Shown piece after piece: positions 8,989 through 17,164 of a DNA stretch of 64,000 bases. Source of the stretch: Sporosarcina sp. 6E9 (GTDB taxonomy: Bacteria > Bacillota > Bacilli > Bacillales_A > Planococcaceae). The translations under genes and the position numbers were made by a program. Under the pieces are notes generated by a model that searched no databases, was not told the origin of the DNA, and was given only the letters and a program-made list of their open reading frames with translations. Position 1 is the first letter of the stretch; each line of letters opens with the position of its first letter. The stretch is from the NCBI RefSeq assembly GCF_017921835.1, contig NZ_JAGEMN010000002.1, forward strand, positions 186,001 to 250,000, in the 5' to 3' direction.

Positions 8989-9405
8989 CTAAATTCTTTC
9001 ATAATGATCATTTTCAAATCCGAGGATTGGTATTCGATCATCTTTAATTTCAAGAGCAGTATACGGAATCTCAATTATGTATTCTGATTTACCATAGGGA
9101 CGAACCGGTAATTTGTCTTTAACAAATGGATTATTCGTCACGAGCGAAACCATCCCAGTGCTTTTATTATAGGCTTCTACCGAAAACCGATGCCCTTTAA
9201 TCATTGCAAATGGAAAAACTTCATAAGCAAGCTCCAATTCGCCAATGTCAATAGTCTTCATGAATTTCCCGTCACCGTTTTGCATCTTTATGAATCCATT
9301 TTTCAAATCTTCGGGATCATTAGACTTTAAGTAATACCGTCCCTGGTATGAGACAAGTTCATATTCCTTACCATTTGATAGGGCAAAGCGTCCTTTCTTT
9401 AACAC
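8989..9405 (-). CDS. Conserved hypothetical protein
   Basis: Unrecognised 138-residue protein without signal peptide or membrane helix, rich in beta-forming residues (YELVSYQGRYYLKSND, VEAYNKSTGMVSLVTN). I choose the GTG at 9405 because GGGAGGGG lies 5 bases upstream; an in-frame extension to 9474 reads through that ribosome site and gives an implausible N-terminus. It is monocistronic. No function is proposed. Confidence 0.7.
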   Translation of the reverse strand: MLKKGRFALSNGKEYELVSYQGRYYLKSNDPEDLKNGFIKMQNGDGKFMKTIDIGELELAYEVFPFAMIKGHRFSVEAYNKSTGMVSLVTNNPFVKDKLPVRPYGKSEYIIEIPYTALEIKDDRIPILGFENDHYERI

Positions 9406-9522
9406 GATAACCCCTCCCATACTTTTCATATCCTTGGTTATAAGTATACATAGATAGCAGTATAAAAGATACATCTATTTTGTTTCATTTTTCAATCAAC
9501 TCACCAGGTATTACCTACTATT

Positions 9523-9548
9523 GTTTATATCTTTTTAGATGCGGGTAT
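9523..9548 (+). promoter_or_regulatory. sigmaB-type promoter of csbD
   Basis: GTTTAT (9523-9528) and GGGTAT (9543-9548) are separated by 14 bases, matching the general-stress sigmaB consensus GTTTaa-N12-15-GGGtAt, and lie about 30 bases before the csbD start. Confidence 0.8.
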
Positions 9549-9580
9549 ACAATAAACACATTACAAAGGAGGGCTTTTCA

Positions 9581-9772
9581 ATGACAGACAAAGGATTTTC
9601 GGACAAATTAAAAGGTGCAGGGAATAAAGCCAAAGGCGAAGTAAAAGATGAATTTGGTAAAGCAACGGATAACGCGAAGTTACAAGCCGAAGGTAAATTT
9701 GACAAGGCTAAAGGTGAAGTGCAAGAAAAAATTGGAGAAACAAAAGATAAGTTTTCTAATCGAGATCGTTAA
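9581..9772 (+). CDS. csbD: CsbD-family general stress protein
   Basis: A 63-residue, highly charged Lys/Glu/Gly protein with the CsbD pattern: DKLKGAGNKAKGEVKDEFG followed by a second copy-like stretch, FDKAKGEVQEKIGETKDK. These abundant small proteins accumulate under general stress; their molecular role is not known. The start at 9581 follows AAAGGAGG; the upstream in-frame ATG at 9539 overlaps the sigmaB -10 region and is rejected. A sigmaB promoter and a strong terminator flank it. Confidence 0.93.
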   Translation: MTDKGFSDKLKGAGNKAKGEVKDEFGKATDNAKLQAEGKFDKAKGEVQEKIGETKDKFSNRDR

Positions 9773-9778
9773 AAACAG

Positions 9779-9820
9779 TGAAAGAGCTATTTCTCATTGA
9801 GAAGTAGCTCTTTCTTTTAC
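9779..9820. terminator. Bidirectional terminator
   Basis: AAAGAGCTATTTCTC and GAGAAGTAGCTCTTT form a long stem with a four-base loop (ATTG) and T-rich 3' side. It serves csbD and the convergent general-stress gene. Confidence 0.85.
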
Positions 9821-9825
9821 ATGTT

Positions 9826-10296
9826 TTACAGATTCTCTGTGTTCATGCGGGGAGTGGTTCCTTCACTATGGAGTAATTGTTCATCGTTCCCTCGACCATC
9901 CAGCACTTCTCCACTTTCGGTAATATCCGCGCTACTATCTCCTTCGGTCGTATCATTACCAAAAGCGGTATCAACAAACATCGCAATTCCACCATTTTCA
10001 ACTTCATCAAAGTAATGCTGCGCTTCTTGATCTGAAAATCCCATTGAATTGAAAGCATTGAAAACGGATTCTTCAAATCCCAAAAACGTATTAAAACCTT
10101 TTCTCCAATCCTCTCCGTACGATCCGGTTAAATCCATCTTTGTCTGGCCCTCAAGCATTGAAATATTATCTTGTTCACATGAAAATACATGGATACTATC
10201 TTCTTCATAGCCGTTCGCTTTCATCTCCGTTAGTTTATAAAGGACAGTATCGATTGAATGGAATATCCCGATAAACTTCCTATGTAACATCGTCAC
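9826..10296 (-). CDS. General stress protein, YflT/heat-induced stress protein domain
   Basis: About 156 residues. The N-terminal part (FIGIFHSIDTVLYKLTEMKA, then DSIHVFSCEQDNI) matches the YflT/GsiB-neighbour type domain found in Bacillus general stress proteins such as 17M; the C-terminal third is acidic and probably disordered. The GTG at 10296 sits 7 bases from AGGAGG and is preferred; the ATG at 10290 is possible. A sigmaB-type promoter lies 36-61 bases upstream. It converges on csbD, so the two stress genes share a terminator. Confidence 0.8.
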   Translation of the reverse strand: MTMLHRKFIGIFHSIDTVLYKLTEMKANGYEEDSIHVFSCEQDNISMLEGQTKMDLTGSYGEDWRKGFNTFLGFEESVFNAFNSMGFSDQEAQHYFDEVENGGIAMFVDTAFGNDTTEGDSSADITESGEVLDGRGNDEQLLHSEGTTPRMNTENL

Positions 10297-10331
10297 AACC
10301 ACTCCTCCTAATGACTATTGTTTCTATTATT

Positions 10332-10357
10332 TTACCCCTTAAAAGATTATTGGAAAC
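10332..10357 (-). promoter_or_regulatory. sigmaB-type promoter of the YflT-domain gene
   Basis: Read leftward: GTTTCC (10352-10357), 14-base spacer, GGGTAA (10332-10337). The spacing is identical to the csbD promoter and the core bases of both boxes are kept. Confidence 0.65.
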
Positions 10358-10426
10358 ATGTTGTAGGTTTTGCATGTTTAGCCTTGCCAATAAGCGTGAA
10401 TCATATAAGTAAGGAGGATGACTTGT

Positions 10427-10675
10427 ATGACAAAAAAGAAACCCTTTACTGAACGTGACCGAAAAGATGCAGATGGCTCGTTTATGGACAATCCAGAACA
10501 CCTAAAAACAGATAAAGAGAGCATTTACGATATGCACGAAGATATGAAGTTCGTTGACGCGATTCCATTAGAAGATGCGCGAATGGAGTGGCAAGAGGAA
10601 GAAGCTCACCGGGATACAAAAAGTAATTCTTCTAGTGAAGAAATGTCACCCGGATCTGAAAAAGATGATCGCTAA
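10427..10675 (+). CDS. Small acidic/charged hypothetical protein
   Basis: An 82-residue, very hydrophilic protein (TKKKPFTERDRKDADGS at the start; Ser/Glu/Asp-rich tail) with no membrane segment. It is not recognised. I start it at the ATG at 10427, 8 bases after AAGGAGG; the in-frame ATG at 10418 overlaps that site. It is divergent from the sigmaB-controlled YflT-type gene and its composition suits a stress or stationary-phase protein, but that is inference. Confidence 0.7.
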   Translation: MTKKKPFTERDRKDADGSFMDNPEHLKTDKESIYDMHEDMKFVDAIPLEDARMEWQEEEAHRDTKSNSSSEEMSPGSEKDDR

Positions 10676-10720
10676 TCAAAAAACTACAACCCACTTAGAA
10701 TTATGGGTTGTAGTTTTTCA
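10676..10720. terminator. Bidirectional terminator
   Basis: AAAACTACAACCCA pairs with TGGGTTGTAGTTTT, with A/T runs on both flanks; shared by the converging genes on either side. Confidence 0.85.
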
Positions 10721-10732
10721 ATTGAAAAAGCT

Positions 10733-11020
10733 TTAAAATAGATGAACAAAATTCGAGAATAGCCCGGATGAAGCTCCCAGAATAAGCATCAGAATAACAA
10801 TGAGAATCCATAACACCAATACAATTCCAAGGATAATTAAATACGCGCGCGCAAAGTTCCGCCGCTCACTCAGCGCATCAAAAGCCCAGATGAATAGCAT
10901 AATAAGATTGACAAGTGGAATGGCTAGTAATATGAATGTAATAATCCAACTTCCGATGGACATTTGAGGGGCAATTTGCTTTGACACACGTGTATTGTTG
11001 ACCTGCTCGACCGCTTCCAT
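10733..11020 (-). CDS. Small two-helix membrane protein
   Basis: Unrecognised 95-residue protein. A polar N-terminus of about 22 residues is followed by two hydrophobic helices (SWIITFILLAIPLVNLIML and AYLIILGIVLVLWILIVIL) with a short basic loop containing ALSERRNFARA between them. Monocistronic, ending at the shared terminator. No function is proposed. Confidence 0.75.
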   Translation of the reverse strand: MEAVEQVNNTRVSKQIAPQMSIGSWIITFILLAIPLVNLIMLFIWAFDALSERRNFARAYLIILGIVLVLWILIVILMLILGASSGLFSNFVHLF

Positions 11021-11105
11021 AACCTACACCCCCAATCAAGTAAACTAAAGTTCCTTTCACAACCATAACAACTGAAGGTTAAGAATTGGTATAGATTAGA
11101 ATATT

Positions 11106-11475
11106 TTAGACAGTCGTTTTGGCTGCGTTCCTATTAGACATCCTGACGCCAATGAATCCCAAGATTAAAACGGTAATAACGGAGACACAAATACTCCACC
11201 AAAATAGTAAAGACAAGCGGAATCCATAATAATTTAAAGTTTCTCGTCTGCTATAGACATTCTTTTTTCAGCAAGATTTTCAAATTCAATAAGGATTCTT
11301 GATTTTTCATAGCGTGTACGGACGTCTTCGAGCGAGCCCTGTTCAACAAGTGTTCCTTGGCGTAAAAACAGAAATTGGTCAGTCATCTCTTCCGCGTCAT
11401 TTAGTATATGTGTGGAATAGAGAATTGTTGTTTCTGCTTGCAGTTCCAAGAGTAGATTTATGCTCGATAGCTATC
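11106..11475 (-). pseudogene. Remnant of an ABC exporter operon (ATPase tail plus permease tail)
   Basis: Two C-terminal fragments lie head to tail. Positions 11234-11475 encode the last part of an ABC ATPase (TILYSTHILNDAEEMTDQ, then LRQGTLVEQGSL), lacking Walker A, signature and Walker B; an in-frame TAG lies just upstream. Positions 11106 to about 11230, in another frame, encode the last 40 or so residues of a permease: one hydrophobic helix followed by RMSNRNAAKTTV and a stop. Everything between these tails has been deleted, as has the ATPase N-terminus. There is no ribosome site in front, so it is dead. Confidence 0.75.
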
Positions 11476-11685
11476 ACCACTGTTCTAGAGGAAGTATAAC
11501 AAACTGTGGTGATTTATTTTAAAACCTATCATTATTTTAAAGAAAACAAAATTCCCAATTTCCCCCACCCCTTTGGGAAGTGACTACAAGCGCTATGGTT
11601 GGTAAATGATGAGATTCAAAACATCCAGTAAGTCATTGTTTATATTTCGTGGTATACTGTCATGATGGAACAGGAGGTTTTTCAA

Positions 11686-12597
11686 ATGAAACAATGGATG
11701 TATCCGTTTATGATTATCTTTGCGGCGAGCTCTTACGGGATTCTTTCAACAATTATTAAGCTAGCCATTCATGATGGATTTACGGCATCTGAGGCGGTAA
11801 CTAGTCAATACTTTACGGGTTTTATTCTAGCGGCCCTAATCTATATAATAGTAAATCGTTCAATCCCTAAATTTAGCGGTGGCATGACATTACTTCTCGC
11901 TGGATTATTTACTGCGACGACTGGGACCGTTTACGGACAAGCCGTCACGTATATGCCTGCATCGATTGCAGTCGTCATGCTCTTTCAATTCACTTGGATT
12001 GGCATGTTATTGGATTGCATCGTGAGTCGCCGTTTACCGAAAAGAATTGAAGTCATTTCACTTGTTCTGCTATTCGGTGGAACGATTTTTGCAGCAGGCG
12101 TCATAGATGCAGATATTAGTGGGATTCCATGGCAAGGTTGGGCGTGGGGGATGGCATCTGCGTTAAGTTTTTCACTATTCGTTTTGATCAATCAAAAACA
12201 AGTGAAGGGCATGGATACAACAACGCGCTTATTATTTACATCATTTTTTGCAGCGGTCGCAATCTTCTTCTTCCAATCACCTGAAATTGTTTGGAATGGA
12301 ACACTAATTGGCAGTGGACTCTGGATTTACGGCCTGATCTTAGGTGTATTCGGAATTGTTATTCCTATTTACTTATTCTCAATCGCCGTTCCGAAAGTCG
12401 GAACAGCCACTGCATCGATATTGAGCGCAGCGGAACTACCAGTTGCTGTGACAGTTTCAGTCATATTATTGAGCGAACCATTGAGTTTCCTTCAAGTTAT
12501 TGGGATTATCATTATTCTAATCGGGATGACATTGCCCACATTTATTCATAGACGTAAAAGAAATAAGATTGTAGGTGAACGAAGTGGTAGTTATTAG
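11686..12597 (+). CDS. EamA/DMT-superfamily transporter
   Basis: A 303-residue membrane protein with ten predicted helices arranged as two EamA repeats (first helix YPFMIIFAASSYGILSTIIK; last before the basic tail VIGIIIILIGMTLPTF). DMT proteins of this kind export amino acids, metabolites or drugs; the substrate is unknown. The ATG at 11686 follows AGGAGG; the earlier in-frame start at 11662 is in front of that site. It overlaps the following acetyltransferase gene, so the two are co-transcribed. TATACT at about 11653 is a possible -10 box. Confidence 0.9.
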   Translation: MKQWMYPFMIIFAASSYGILSTIIKLAIHDGFTASEAVTSQYFTGFILAALIYIIVNRSIPKFSGGMTLLLAGLFTATTGTVYGQAVTYMPASIAVVMLFQFTWIGMLLDCIVSRRLPKRIEVISLVLLFGGTIFAAGVIDADISGIPWQGWAWGMASALSFSLFVLINQKQVKGMDTTTRLLFTSFFAAVAIFFFQSPEIVWNGTLIGSGLWIYGLILGVFGIVIPIYLFSIAVPKVGTATASILSAAELPVAVTVSVILLSEPLSFLQVIGIIIILIGMTLPTFIHRRKRNKIVGERSGSY

Positions 12598-13147
12598 AAA
12601 TTCAACCCCAGCGGATGCAGAAAAAGTAGTACCGCTGATCATCGATGCGATTGGTGATATCGCTGAGCGGATGACGGGCGAAGCTGAACCTTTAGCCATC
12701 GAACAAAGTTTATGTGAACTATTTAGACGCGATGACAATCCACATTCCTATCTATATACGTATGTTGCGGAAATCGACGGCAATATTGCAGGAACAATGG
12801 TGTTGTATTCGGGAGAAATCGCACCCCAACTCGACAGGAACTTGAGTAAATGGCTAAGCGAAAAAGGTGCTAAGGTTTCAGAGATTGACCCTGAATCACT
12901 TCCTGACGAACTATATGTCAATACAATTTGTGTCGATCCGAACTTTCGTGGAAAAGGGATTGGTTCACAATTGCTCACATTTGCCGAAGACATTGCCAAG
13001 CAGGAAAACATTGCAAAACTATCTTTAAACGTAGAAACGGAAAAAGAAGCAGCTATCCGACTGTATAAGCGAAGTGGCTATGAAATCGTCTCGCCATGGA
13101 CAATTATCGGTGAACCGTTTCATCATATGGTGAAGATTGTTCAATAA
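12584..13147 (+). CDS. GNAT-family N-acetyltransferase
   Basis: A 187-residue acetyl-CoA-dependent transferase. The acetyl-CoA binding loop is FRGKGIGSQLL (motif A, R/Q-x-x-G-x-G/A) near residue 125, preceded by the strand LYVNTICVDPN and followed by LSLNVETEKEAAIRLYKRSGY (motif B, shown here in part). The start is ambiguous: GTG at 12584 with AGGTG six bases upstream is preferred over GTG at 12575. It overlaps the transporter gene by 14 bases, suggesting coupled translation; modification and export of the same compound is possible but unproven. Confidence 0.88.
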   Translation: MVVIRNSTPADAEKVVPLIIDAIGDIAERMTGEAEPLAIEQSLCELFRRDDNPHSYLYTYVAEIDGNIAGTMVLYSGEIAPQLDRNLSKWLSEKGAKVSEIDPESLPDELYVNTICVDPNFRGKGIGSQLLTFAEDIAKQENIAKLSLNVETEKEAAIRLYKRSGYEIVSPWTIIGEPFHHMVKIVQ

Positions 13148-13175
13148 AAAAACCACACAAATGTGTGGTTTTTTT
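13146..13175. terminator. Bidirectional terminator
   Basis: AAAAACCACACA and TGTGTGGTTTTT form a short GC-rich stem with a two-base loop and T runs on both sides. Confidence 0.85.
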
Positions 13176-13180
13176 ACTTG

Positions 13181-13732
13181 TCATTCCTCTTTATCACTTA
13201 GCTCCTTCACAAAATAAACAAAGCGCTCCATTACTTCATCCAAAAACTGTAGCGTTACTTCATGTTTAAGTTCACCGTTTTCAAATTTCTTATTGGCAAA
13301 CCCAATCAGGATTTCATTTCCCGCGGGAGGCAATGTTTTGGCTTCCACACTTAATAGCACTTGTCTCAAATGCAATTGCGCTCGAACGGTTCCGAGCCCG
13401 CCTTGAGTGACCCCCATCGGAATTACCGGCTTCCCTGCAATCGGCTTTTCCATCCTAGATAACCATTCCAACGCATTTTTTAAAACACCAGAAGTGGACC
13501 AATTATATTCGGGTGTACTTATAAGTACCGCATCCGCTTTTTCGATTGCCTTCTTAAATTGTTCGACTTCCCTGGGCGGAGCGACTTCAGTATCCTCATT
13601 GTAATAAGGCAGAATACCAATATCCGCAATATCAAGATCAAAGAGCGTGCTATATCTTTCTTTAATCGTCTTCACCAACTGCATATTGAATGAATCTTTT
13701 CGCAGGCTTCCAACAAGTGCTACAATCTTCAT
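13181..13732 (-). CDS. NADPH-dependent FMN reductase family protein
   Basis: Flavodoxin-fold quinone/azo/FMN reductase, 183 residues. The FMN phosphate loop is GSLRKDSFN at the N-terminus, and STPEYNWSTSGVLKNALEW near residue 75 is the family signature; IPMGVTQGGLGTVRAQ follows. It reduces flavin, quinone or azo substrates with NAD(P)H; the physiological substrate is unknown. Monocistronic, converging on the acetyltransferase. Confidence 0.9.
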   Translation of the reverse strand: MKIVALVGSLRKDSFNMQLVKTIKERYSTLFDLDIADIGILPYYNEDTEVAPPREVEQFKKAIEKADAVLISTPEYNWSTSGVLKNALEWLSRMEKPIAGKPVIPMGVTQGGLGTVRAQLHLRQVLLSVEAKTLPPAGNEILIGFANKKFENGELKHEVTLQFLDEVMERFVYFVKELSDKEE

Positions 13733-13817
13733 AACCTATCTCCTTTTTCACCCGATTTAACATCAGTATGTACAATAATTCATTGGTGTAGTAAAAATAA
13801 TATTTATTACCGAAAAC

Positions 13818-13846
13818 TTTTCAGGCTTTCCAAGGGTATATATAGT
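13818..13846 (+). promoter_or_regulatory. Candidate promoter of the ECF sigma operon
   Basis: TTTTCA (13818-13823) and TATAGT (13841-13846) with a 17-base spacer would suit sigmaA. The same stretch contains GAAAACTTTT, which resembles ECF -35 boxes, so an autoregulatory ECF promoter is also possible. Roughly 45 bases before the sigma gene. Confidence 0.4.
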
Positions 13847-13889
13847 AAGAGCAACAAAGTTCGGTTGTTCCGAAAGGAGTGCGTATCGC

Positions 13890-14426
13890 ATGGAAAAAGA
13901 CGAATGGATTGTCATGATAAAAAAAGGCGACAAGGAATCATTCCGCCATTTTTATAACGCATATTCGGAATCTGCCATCCGTATAGCCACCGCCATTACA
14001 CGCAATCGCGAAATGGCTAAAGATGCTGTACAAGAGACTTTCATACGCGTCTATCGTCAGATCAGAAGCTATAATTCGAAATTGCCATTCGATCCCTGGT
14101 TTTATCGGATATTGACCAATGAATGTCTGCGGTTGTTGAAGAAAGAGTCACCTCTTTCAAAATACGAACATCCAGACTTAGAAAATAATCCGGCATTGTC
14201 GGAAGAATCCTTTGATCATCTATCCGATTTATACGCCATAATCCAATCGCTAGATGATGCACACCGAATCCCACTCATCTTAAAATATATTAAAGGATTC
14301 AGTGAAAAAGAAATCGCAGAGATTCTTTCGTTGAATCAAAACACAGTAAAATCACGGCTGTTTAAGGGCAGGAAACGACTAAAAGAACAGTTGAACCCAA
14401 CCGGAAAGGAGGACTCGATGCAATGA
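13890..14426 (+). CDS. ECF-type RNA polymerase sigma factor
   Basis: A 178-residue extracytoplasmic-function sigma factor. Region 2 contains NREMAKDAVQETFIRVYRQI; region 4 has EKEIAEILSLNQNTVKSRLF, a helix-turn-helix with the usual TVKSRLFKGRKRL ending. RBS AAAGGAG precedes the ATG. The stop overlaps the ATG of the next gene (ATGA), coupling it to a membrane protein that looks like its anti-sigma factor. The signal it senses is unknown. Confidence 0.93.
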   Translation: MEKDEWIVMIKKGDKESFRHFYNAYSESAIRIATAITRNREMAKDAVQETFIRVYRQIRSYNSKLPFDPWFYRILTNECLRLLKKESPLSKYEHPDLENNPALSEESFDHLSDLYAIIQSLDDAHRIPLILKYIKGFSEKEIAEILSLNQNTVKSRLFKGRKRLKEQLNPTGKEDSMQ

Positions 14427-15172
14427 GCGATTTTGAAAAGCGAGTAAAAGATGAACTCCATAAACGGACTGCAGAAGAGTCACACGGATTGCAGGATGAA
14501 ATATGGAATGAGCTTGAACAGGAATTATTTAATGAAGATAGAGGAGACGTGCAGAAATTGAAAAAGAAAGGTCGTATTATTTCAGTGATCGGCCTCATTG
14601 CAGCTGGCCTTCTGATTGCATTTAGTTTGCAAACTGACACGGGTAGCGCATTTATCCAAAGCGTGAAAGATATGTTCGTACCCGAAAAAGAAATTACGCA
14701 AGGGATTGAAGGGCAAGACGAAGAAACCGAAGTCCATTTAAAGGAAGGCATAGATTCCAAGTACATTATCTATATCGACGAAACCCGCTATAAGATGGTA
14801 AAAGGTGAAAATTCGGATGTGATTACGACAATCGATCCTCTTCCAGAAGATTTTCCAGAAGTTAAAATGGAAATTACACAACTGTCAGATGAAAAACCGG
14901 AAGACCTTGTTGAGAAAATCGAAGCCGAATTGAAAGTAGATTTTCCTGAACTACGGGAAATTGAACATGTAACCGAACCAGTCGAGGGCTATTTACTCCA
15001 CGGCATAAACGGCAGTGAATGGGACTCAAATGTTGTTCATTTGTATGTGATTAGCAACGGAAACGAAGGAAGTTATGTTATTAGGGAAGACTATTTCCTT
15101 GAGGCAGCGGAAGGTCACGGCGCTAGGTTCCACTATATGCTAGAGAGCTTTGAGATTGTGGAAGAAAACTGA
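14423..15172 (+). CDS. Putative membrane anti-sigma factor
   Basis: A 249-residue protein: about 50 cytoplasmic residues (KRVKDELHKRTAEESHGLQD), one membrane helix (ISVIGLIAAGLLIAFSL) at residues 53-69, and an extracytoplasmic domain of about 175 acidic residues. The topology and the 4-base overlap with the ECF sigma gene indicate an anti-sigma factor with an outer sensing domain. The cytoplasmic part has no clear zinc-binding HxxxCxxC motif. Function is inferred from context. Confidence 0.8.
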   Translation: MSDFEKRVKDELHKRTAEESHGLQDEIWNELEQELFNEDRGDVQKLKKKGRIISVIGLIAAGLLIAFSLQTDTGSAFIQSVKDMFVPEKEITQGIEGQDEETEVHLKEGIDSKYIIYIDETRYKMVKGENSDVITTIDPLPEDFPEVKMEITQLSDEKPEDLVEKIEAELKVDFPELREIEHVTEPVEGYLLHGINGSEWDSNVVHLYVISNGNEGSYVIREDYFLEAAEGHGARFHYMLESFEIVEEN

Positions 15173-15178
15173 ATGAGT

Positions 15179-15217
15179 TTTGCCGGATTCCCCATTGTAG
15201 GGTCCGGCATTTTTTAA
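15179..15217 (+). terminator. Rho-independent terminator
   Basis: TGCCGGATTCCC pairs with GGGTCCGGCA (one bulge), followed by six T residues; it ends the ECF operon. Confidence 0.85.
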
Positions 15218-15270
15218 GAATAATGCTGGAAAGTTAATTACTATAATTTAAGAATAACTAGGAGAAGTTA

Positions 15271-15525
15271 ATGGGGATGACCATTATCAGGAAAGTAATT
15301 CCCTATCTTTTATTCACGGAGATCTTATTCATTTTAGTTGGCGGCATCTTAATATTATCCTACTACAAAGATGACCTTCTTCTATATTTTTTCTCGGTAT
15401 TATTCTAATCATTTTGTTCTTAATCTATGGCAAAGTAGCTAATGGGAACAAGTCTTTAGAAAACAGAATATCCGATAAAAACACAATTTTTTCTTTGTTT
15501 ATTATTTTATTTATTGACCCCGACT
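15271..15525 (+). pseudogene. Frameshifted small membrane protein
   Basis: ATG at 15271 follows AGGAG and opens a 45-residue hydrophobic frame that stops at 15408. The natural continuation (a second helix FFLGIILIILFLIYGK followed by a polar stretch) is in the next frame; adding one T to the T6 tract near 15386-15391 rejoins the two. The right end runs into the remnant on the other strand, so the gene appears both frameshifted and truncated. Not recognised further. Confidence 0.6.
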
Positions 15526-15542
15526 GGCCTTTTAGACTCGCA

Positions 15543-15888
15543 TTAATAAGTATTCGCAGCAACTTGAAGTGCACCATAGCCTGTATTCACTTGAATTTCC
15601 TTCATTCGCAGTGTCAGCACAAGGTAGGGTGACTCTTTTAATTGTATCTCTAAGTAGCTTTAGGTCCGTCTTAATGTCCACAATACTACCAGTATCCGTT
15701 CCTACATAGACAACAGTGTAGTCTTTGGTAATTGTGTTTTGAACAGTAAACGCATCAAGTCCGGTTTCCGAGTCTTTAATTACGTTGATTACCTCAAATT
15801 TCTTTCCATTGACAGGAATGAATCTAGATTCGACTACAATTCTATATGCATGAAACCCTGCAAGCTCAACTAGATCAATATCATTCAA
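15543..15888 (-). pseudogene. Remnant resembling the N-terminus of a lipase-type type VII effector
   Basis: About 100 residues read cleanly: AGFHAYRIVVESRFI, then TGLDAFTVQNTITKDYTVVY and VGTDTGSIVDIKTDLKLL, which resembles the start of the alpha/beta-hydrolase (lipase) domain in some Bacillales secreted effectors. The nucleophile region and everything after it are missing. Removing one A from the AAAA tract near 15636 gives another frame that ends GYGALQVAANTY before a stop at 15543. There is no clear ribosome site. The assignment to the lipase family is tentative; that it is a fragment is more certain. Confidence 0.45.
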
Positions 15889-15942
15889 CTGCTGATTATT
15901 TTAAGACTTTTCATTATCTTTTTGGACCATCGCTATCAACTC

Positions 15943-16935
15943 TCATTCCTTAATAATTAATTCAGGATTTCCCCGTTTAATTGAGTTTTCTTTACTACCT
16001 CTCCCCGACGTTTTGTCAATAAGGTTATCATGCATATAAATAGCATATTTAGCCCTTGGAAGCCCTTCTATATTTTCAATATCTAAGGCAATTTGGTCAA
16101 TTAACTCTTCATCAGGTTCCATATCGTCCCCTGACATAAATAATTCGATTGCAACAATAAATTCCTCTGGATCATAAGATAAGTTCTTCTCGAATGTCTG
16201 CAAATCCTCTTTACTTATGTCTGGATTCTCTAGATATGCATCAAGTATCATTTGGAATGGGTCTGTAATTGCGCTAAGACGATAATATGATGTAGCATAA
16301 TTATTCGCTCCCACATTCGCTAACGCTTCCCCCCTATTACCCGTGATTGGATATTTATTTACAATCCTCTTTAAATAATCATCTAGCACAGCAAATTCTT
16401 TATCAAAAATCATCGCAAACAAACCCGTAACAATTGCCTGTTCGATTTCACCTTCTAAAGACCAAACGCCATCAGTCTCAACCGTTTCATTCTCTCCATC
16501 TACAGGAATAATTGCCAACGTATAAAAATGAGGTTCCCCAACTGATTCTACAAAAACGGAAGCTGCGTCTGCAGTTCCGACGATGTTATGAACTTTAATG
16601 TCAGTCTTGTAGTTTTCTTTAAAAAACTTCTTAACTGCCTGTTCCACTTCATCTCTATGGCTTTCTGCAATGGCATCCGTGCCGTTATCGGGTGCTAATG
16701 TAAATCCTTCGCCAATGTATTCTTGAACAGGCACAAAATTCTCTTCCCGATATGCTTCCCCTACTTTTTTTAGTCTTTCCTTTTCTTTTTCCGAAATTCT
16801 AATTTCCTTTGCACCGTTTTTCCCGTCAACCAACTTATAATCTTGTTCCTCTTCTGCGGAATTCAAAATTGAACAACCCCCTAGTATCAATGAAGTGCAA
16901 AGCGTCAATACCGCAAGTCCCTTTAGATGGCTCAT
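15943..16935 (-). CDS. DUF1672-family lipoprotein
   Basis: A 330-residue secreted lipoprotein: signal peptide ending in the lipobox LILGGC, a charged linker, then the DUF1672 pattern (NFVPVQEYIGEGFTLAPDNG near residue 65). DUF1672 proteins occur in Bacillus and Staphylococcus, often in several copies; their role is not established. RBS TTGGAGG precedes the ATG. Its location beside a lipase-like remnant and a lipoprotein pseudogene suggests an immunity-type role at the cell surface, but this is inference. Confidence 0.82.
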   Translation of the reverse strand: MSHLKGLAVLTLCTSLILGGCSILNSAEEEQDYKLVDGKNGAKEIRISEKEKERLKKVGEAYREENFVPVQEYIGEGFTLAPDNGTDAIAESHRDEVEQAVKKFFKENYKTDIKVHNIVGTADAASVFVESVGEPHFYTLAIIPVDGENETVETDGVWSLEGEIEQAIVTGLFAMIFDKEFAVLDDYLKRIVNKYPITGNRGEALANVGANNYATSYYRLSAITDPFQMILDAYLENPDISKEDLQTFEKNLSYDPEEFIVAIELFMSGDDMEPDEELIDQIALDIENIEGLPRAKYAIYMHDNLIDKTSGRGSKENSIKRGNPELIIKE

Positions 16936-17164
16936 AAAAATCCTCCAATGGATTATTCTTTACTCACTATATTAGTACAAATGGATAGTATTGGCATTTA
17001 TTCAACGAAAAAACTCTTTTAAACGTGCAAAATAGGTAGAATAGTTAGACGGCAGGCACAGGATTAGTTATTAGTAACTAGTGCAGAAATCTTCAAGCGA
17101 TAAGGTATTTACAAATGAAACAGACTTGGAATTAACCATTCTAGGTACCTCATGCTTTCTATTT

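Noticed and set aside
14362-14766. 134-codon leftward frame across the sigma/anti-sigma junction
   Set aside because: Antisense to two well-supported coupled genes; no ribosome site.
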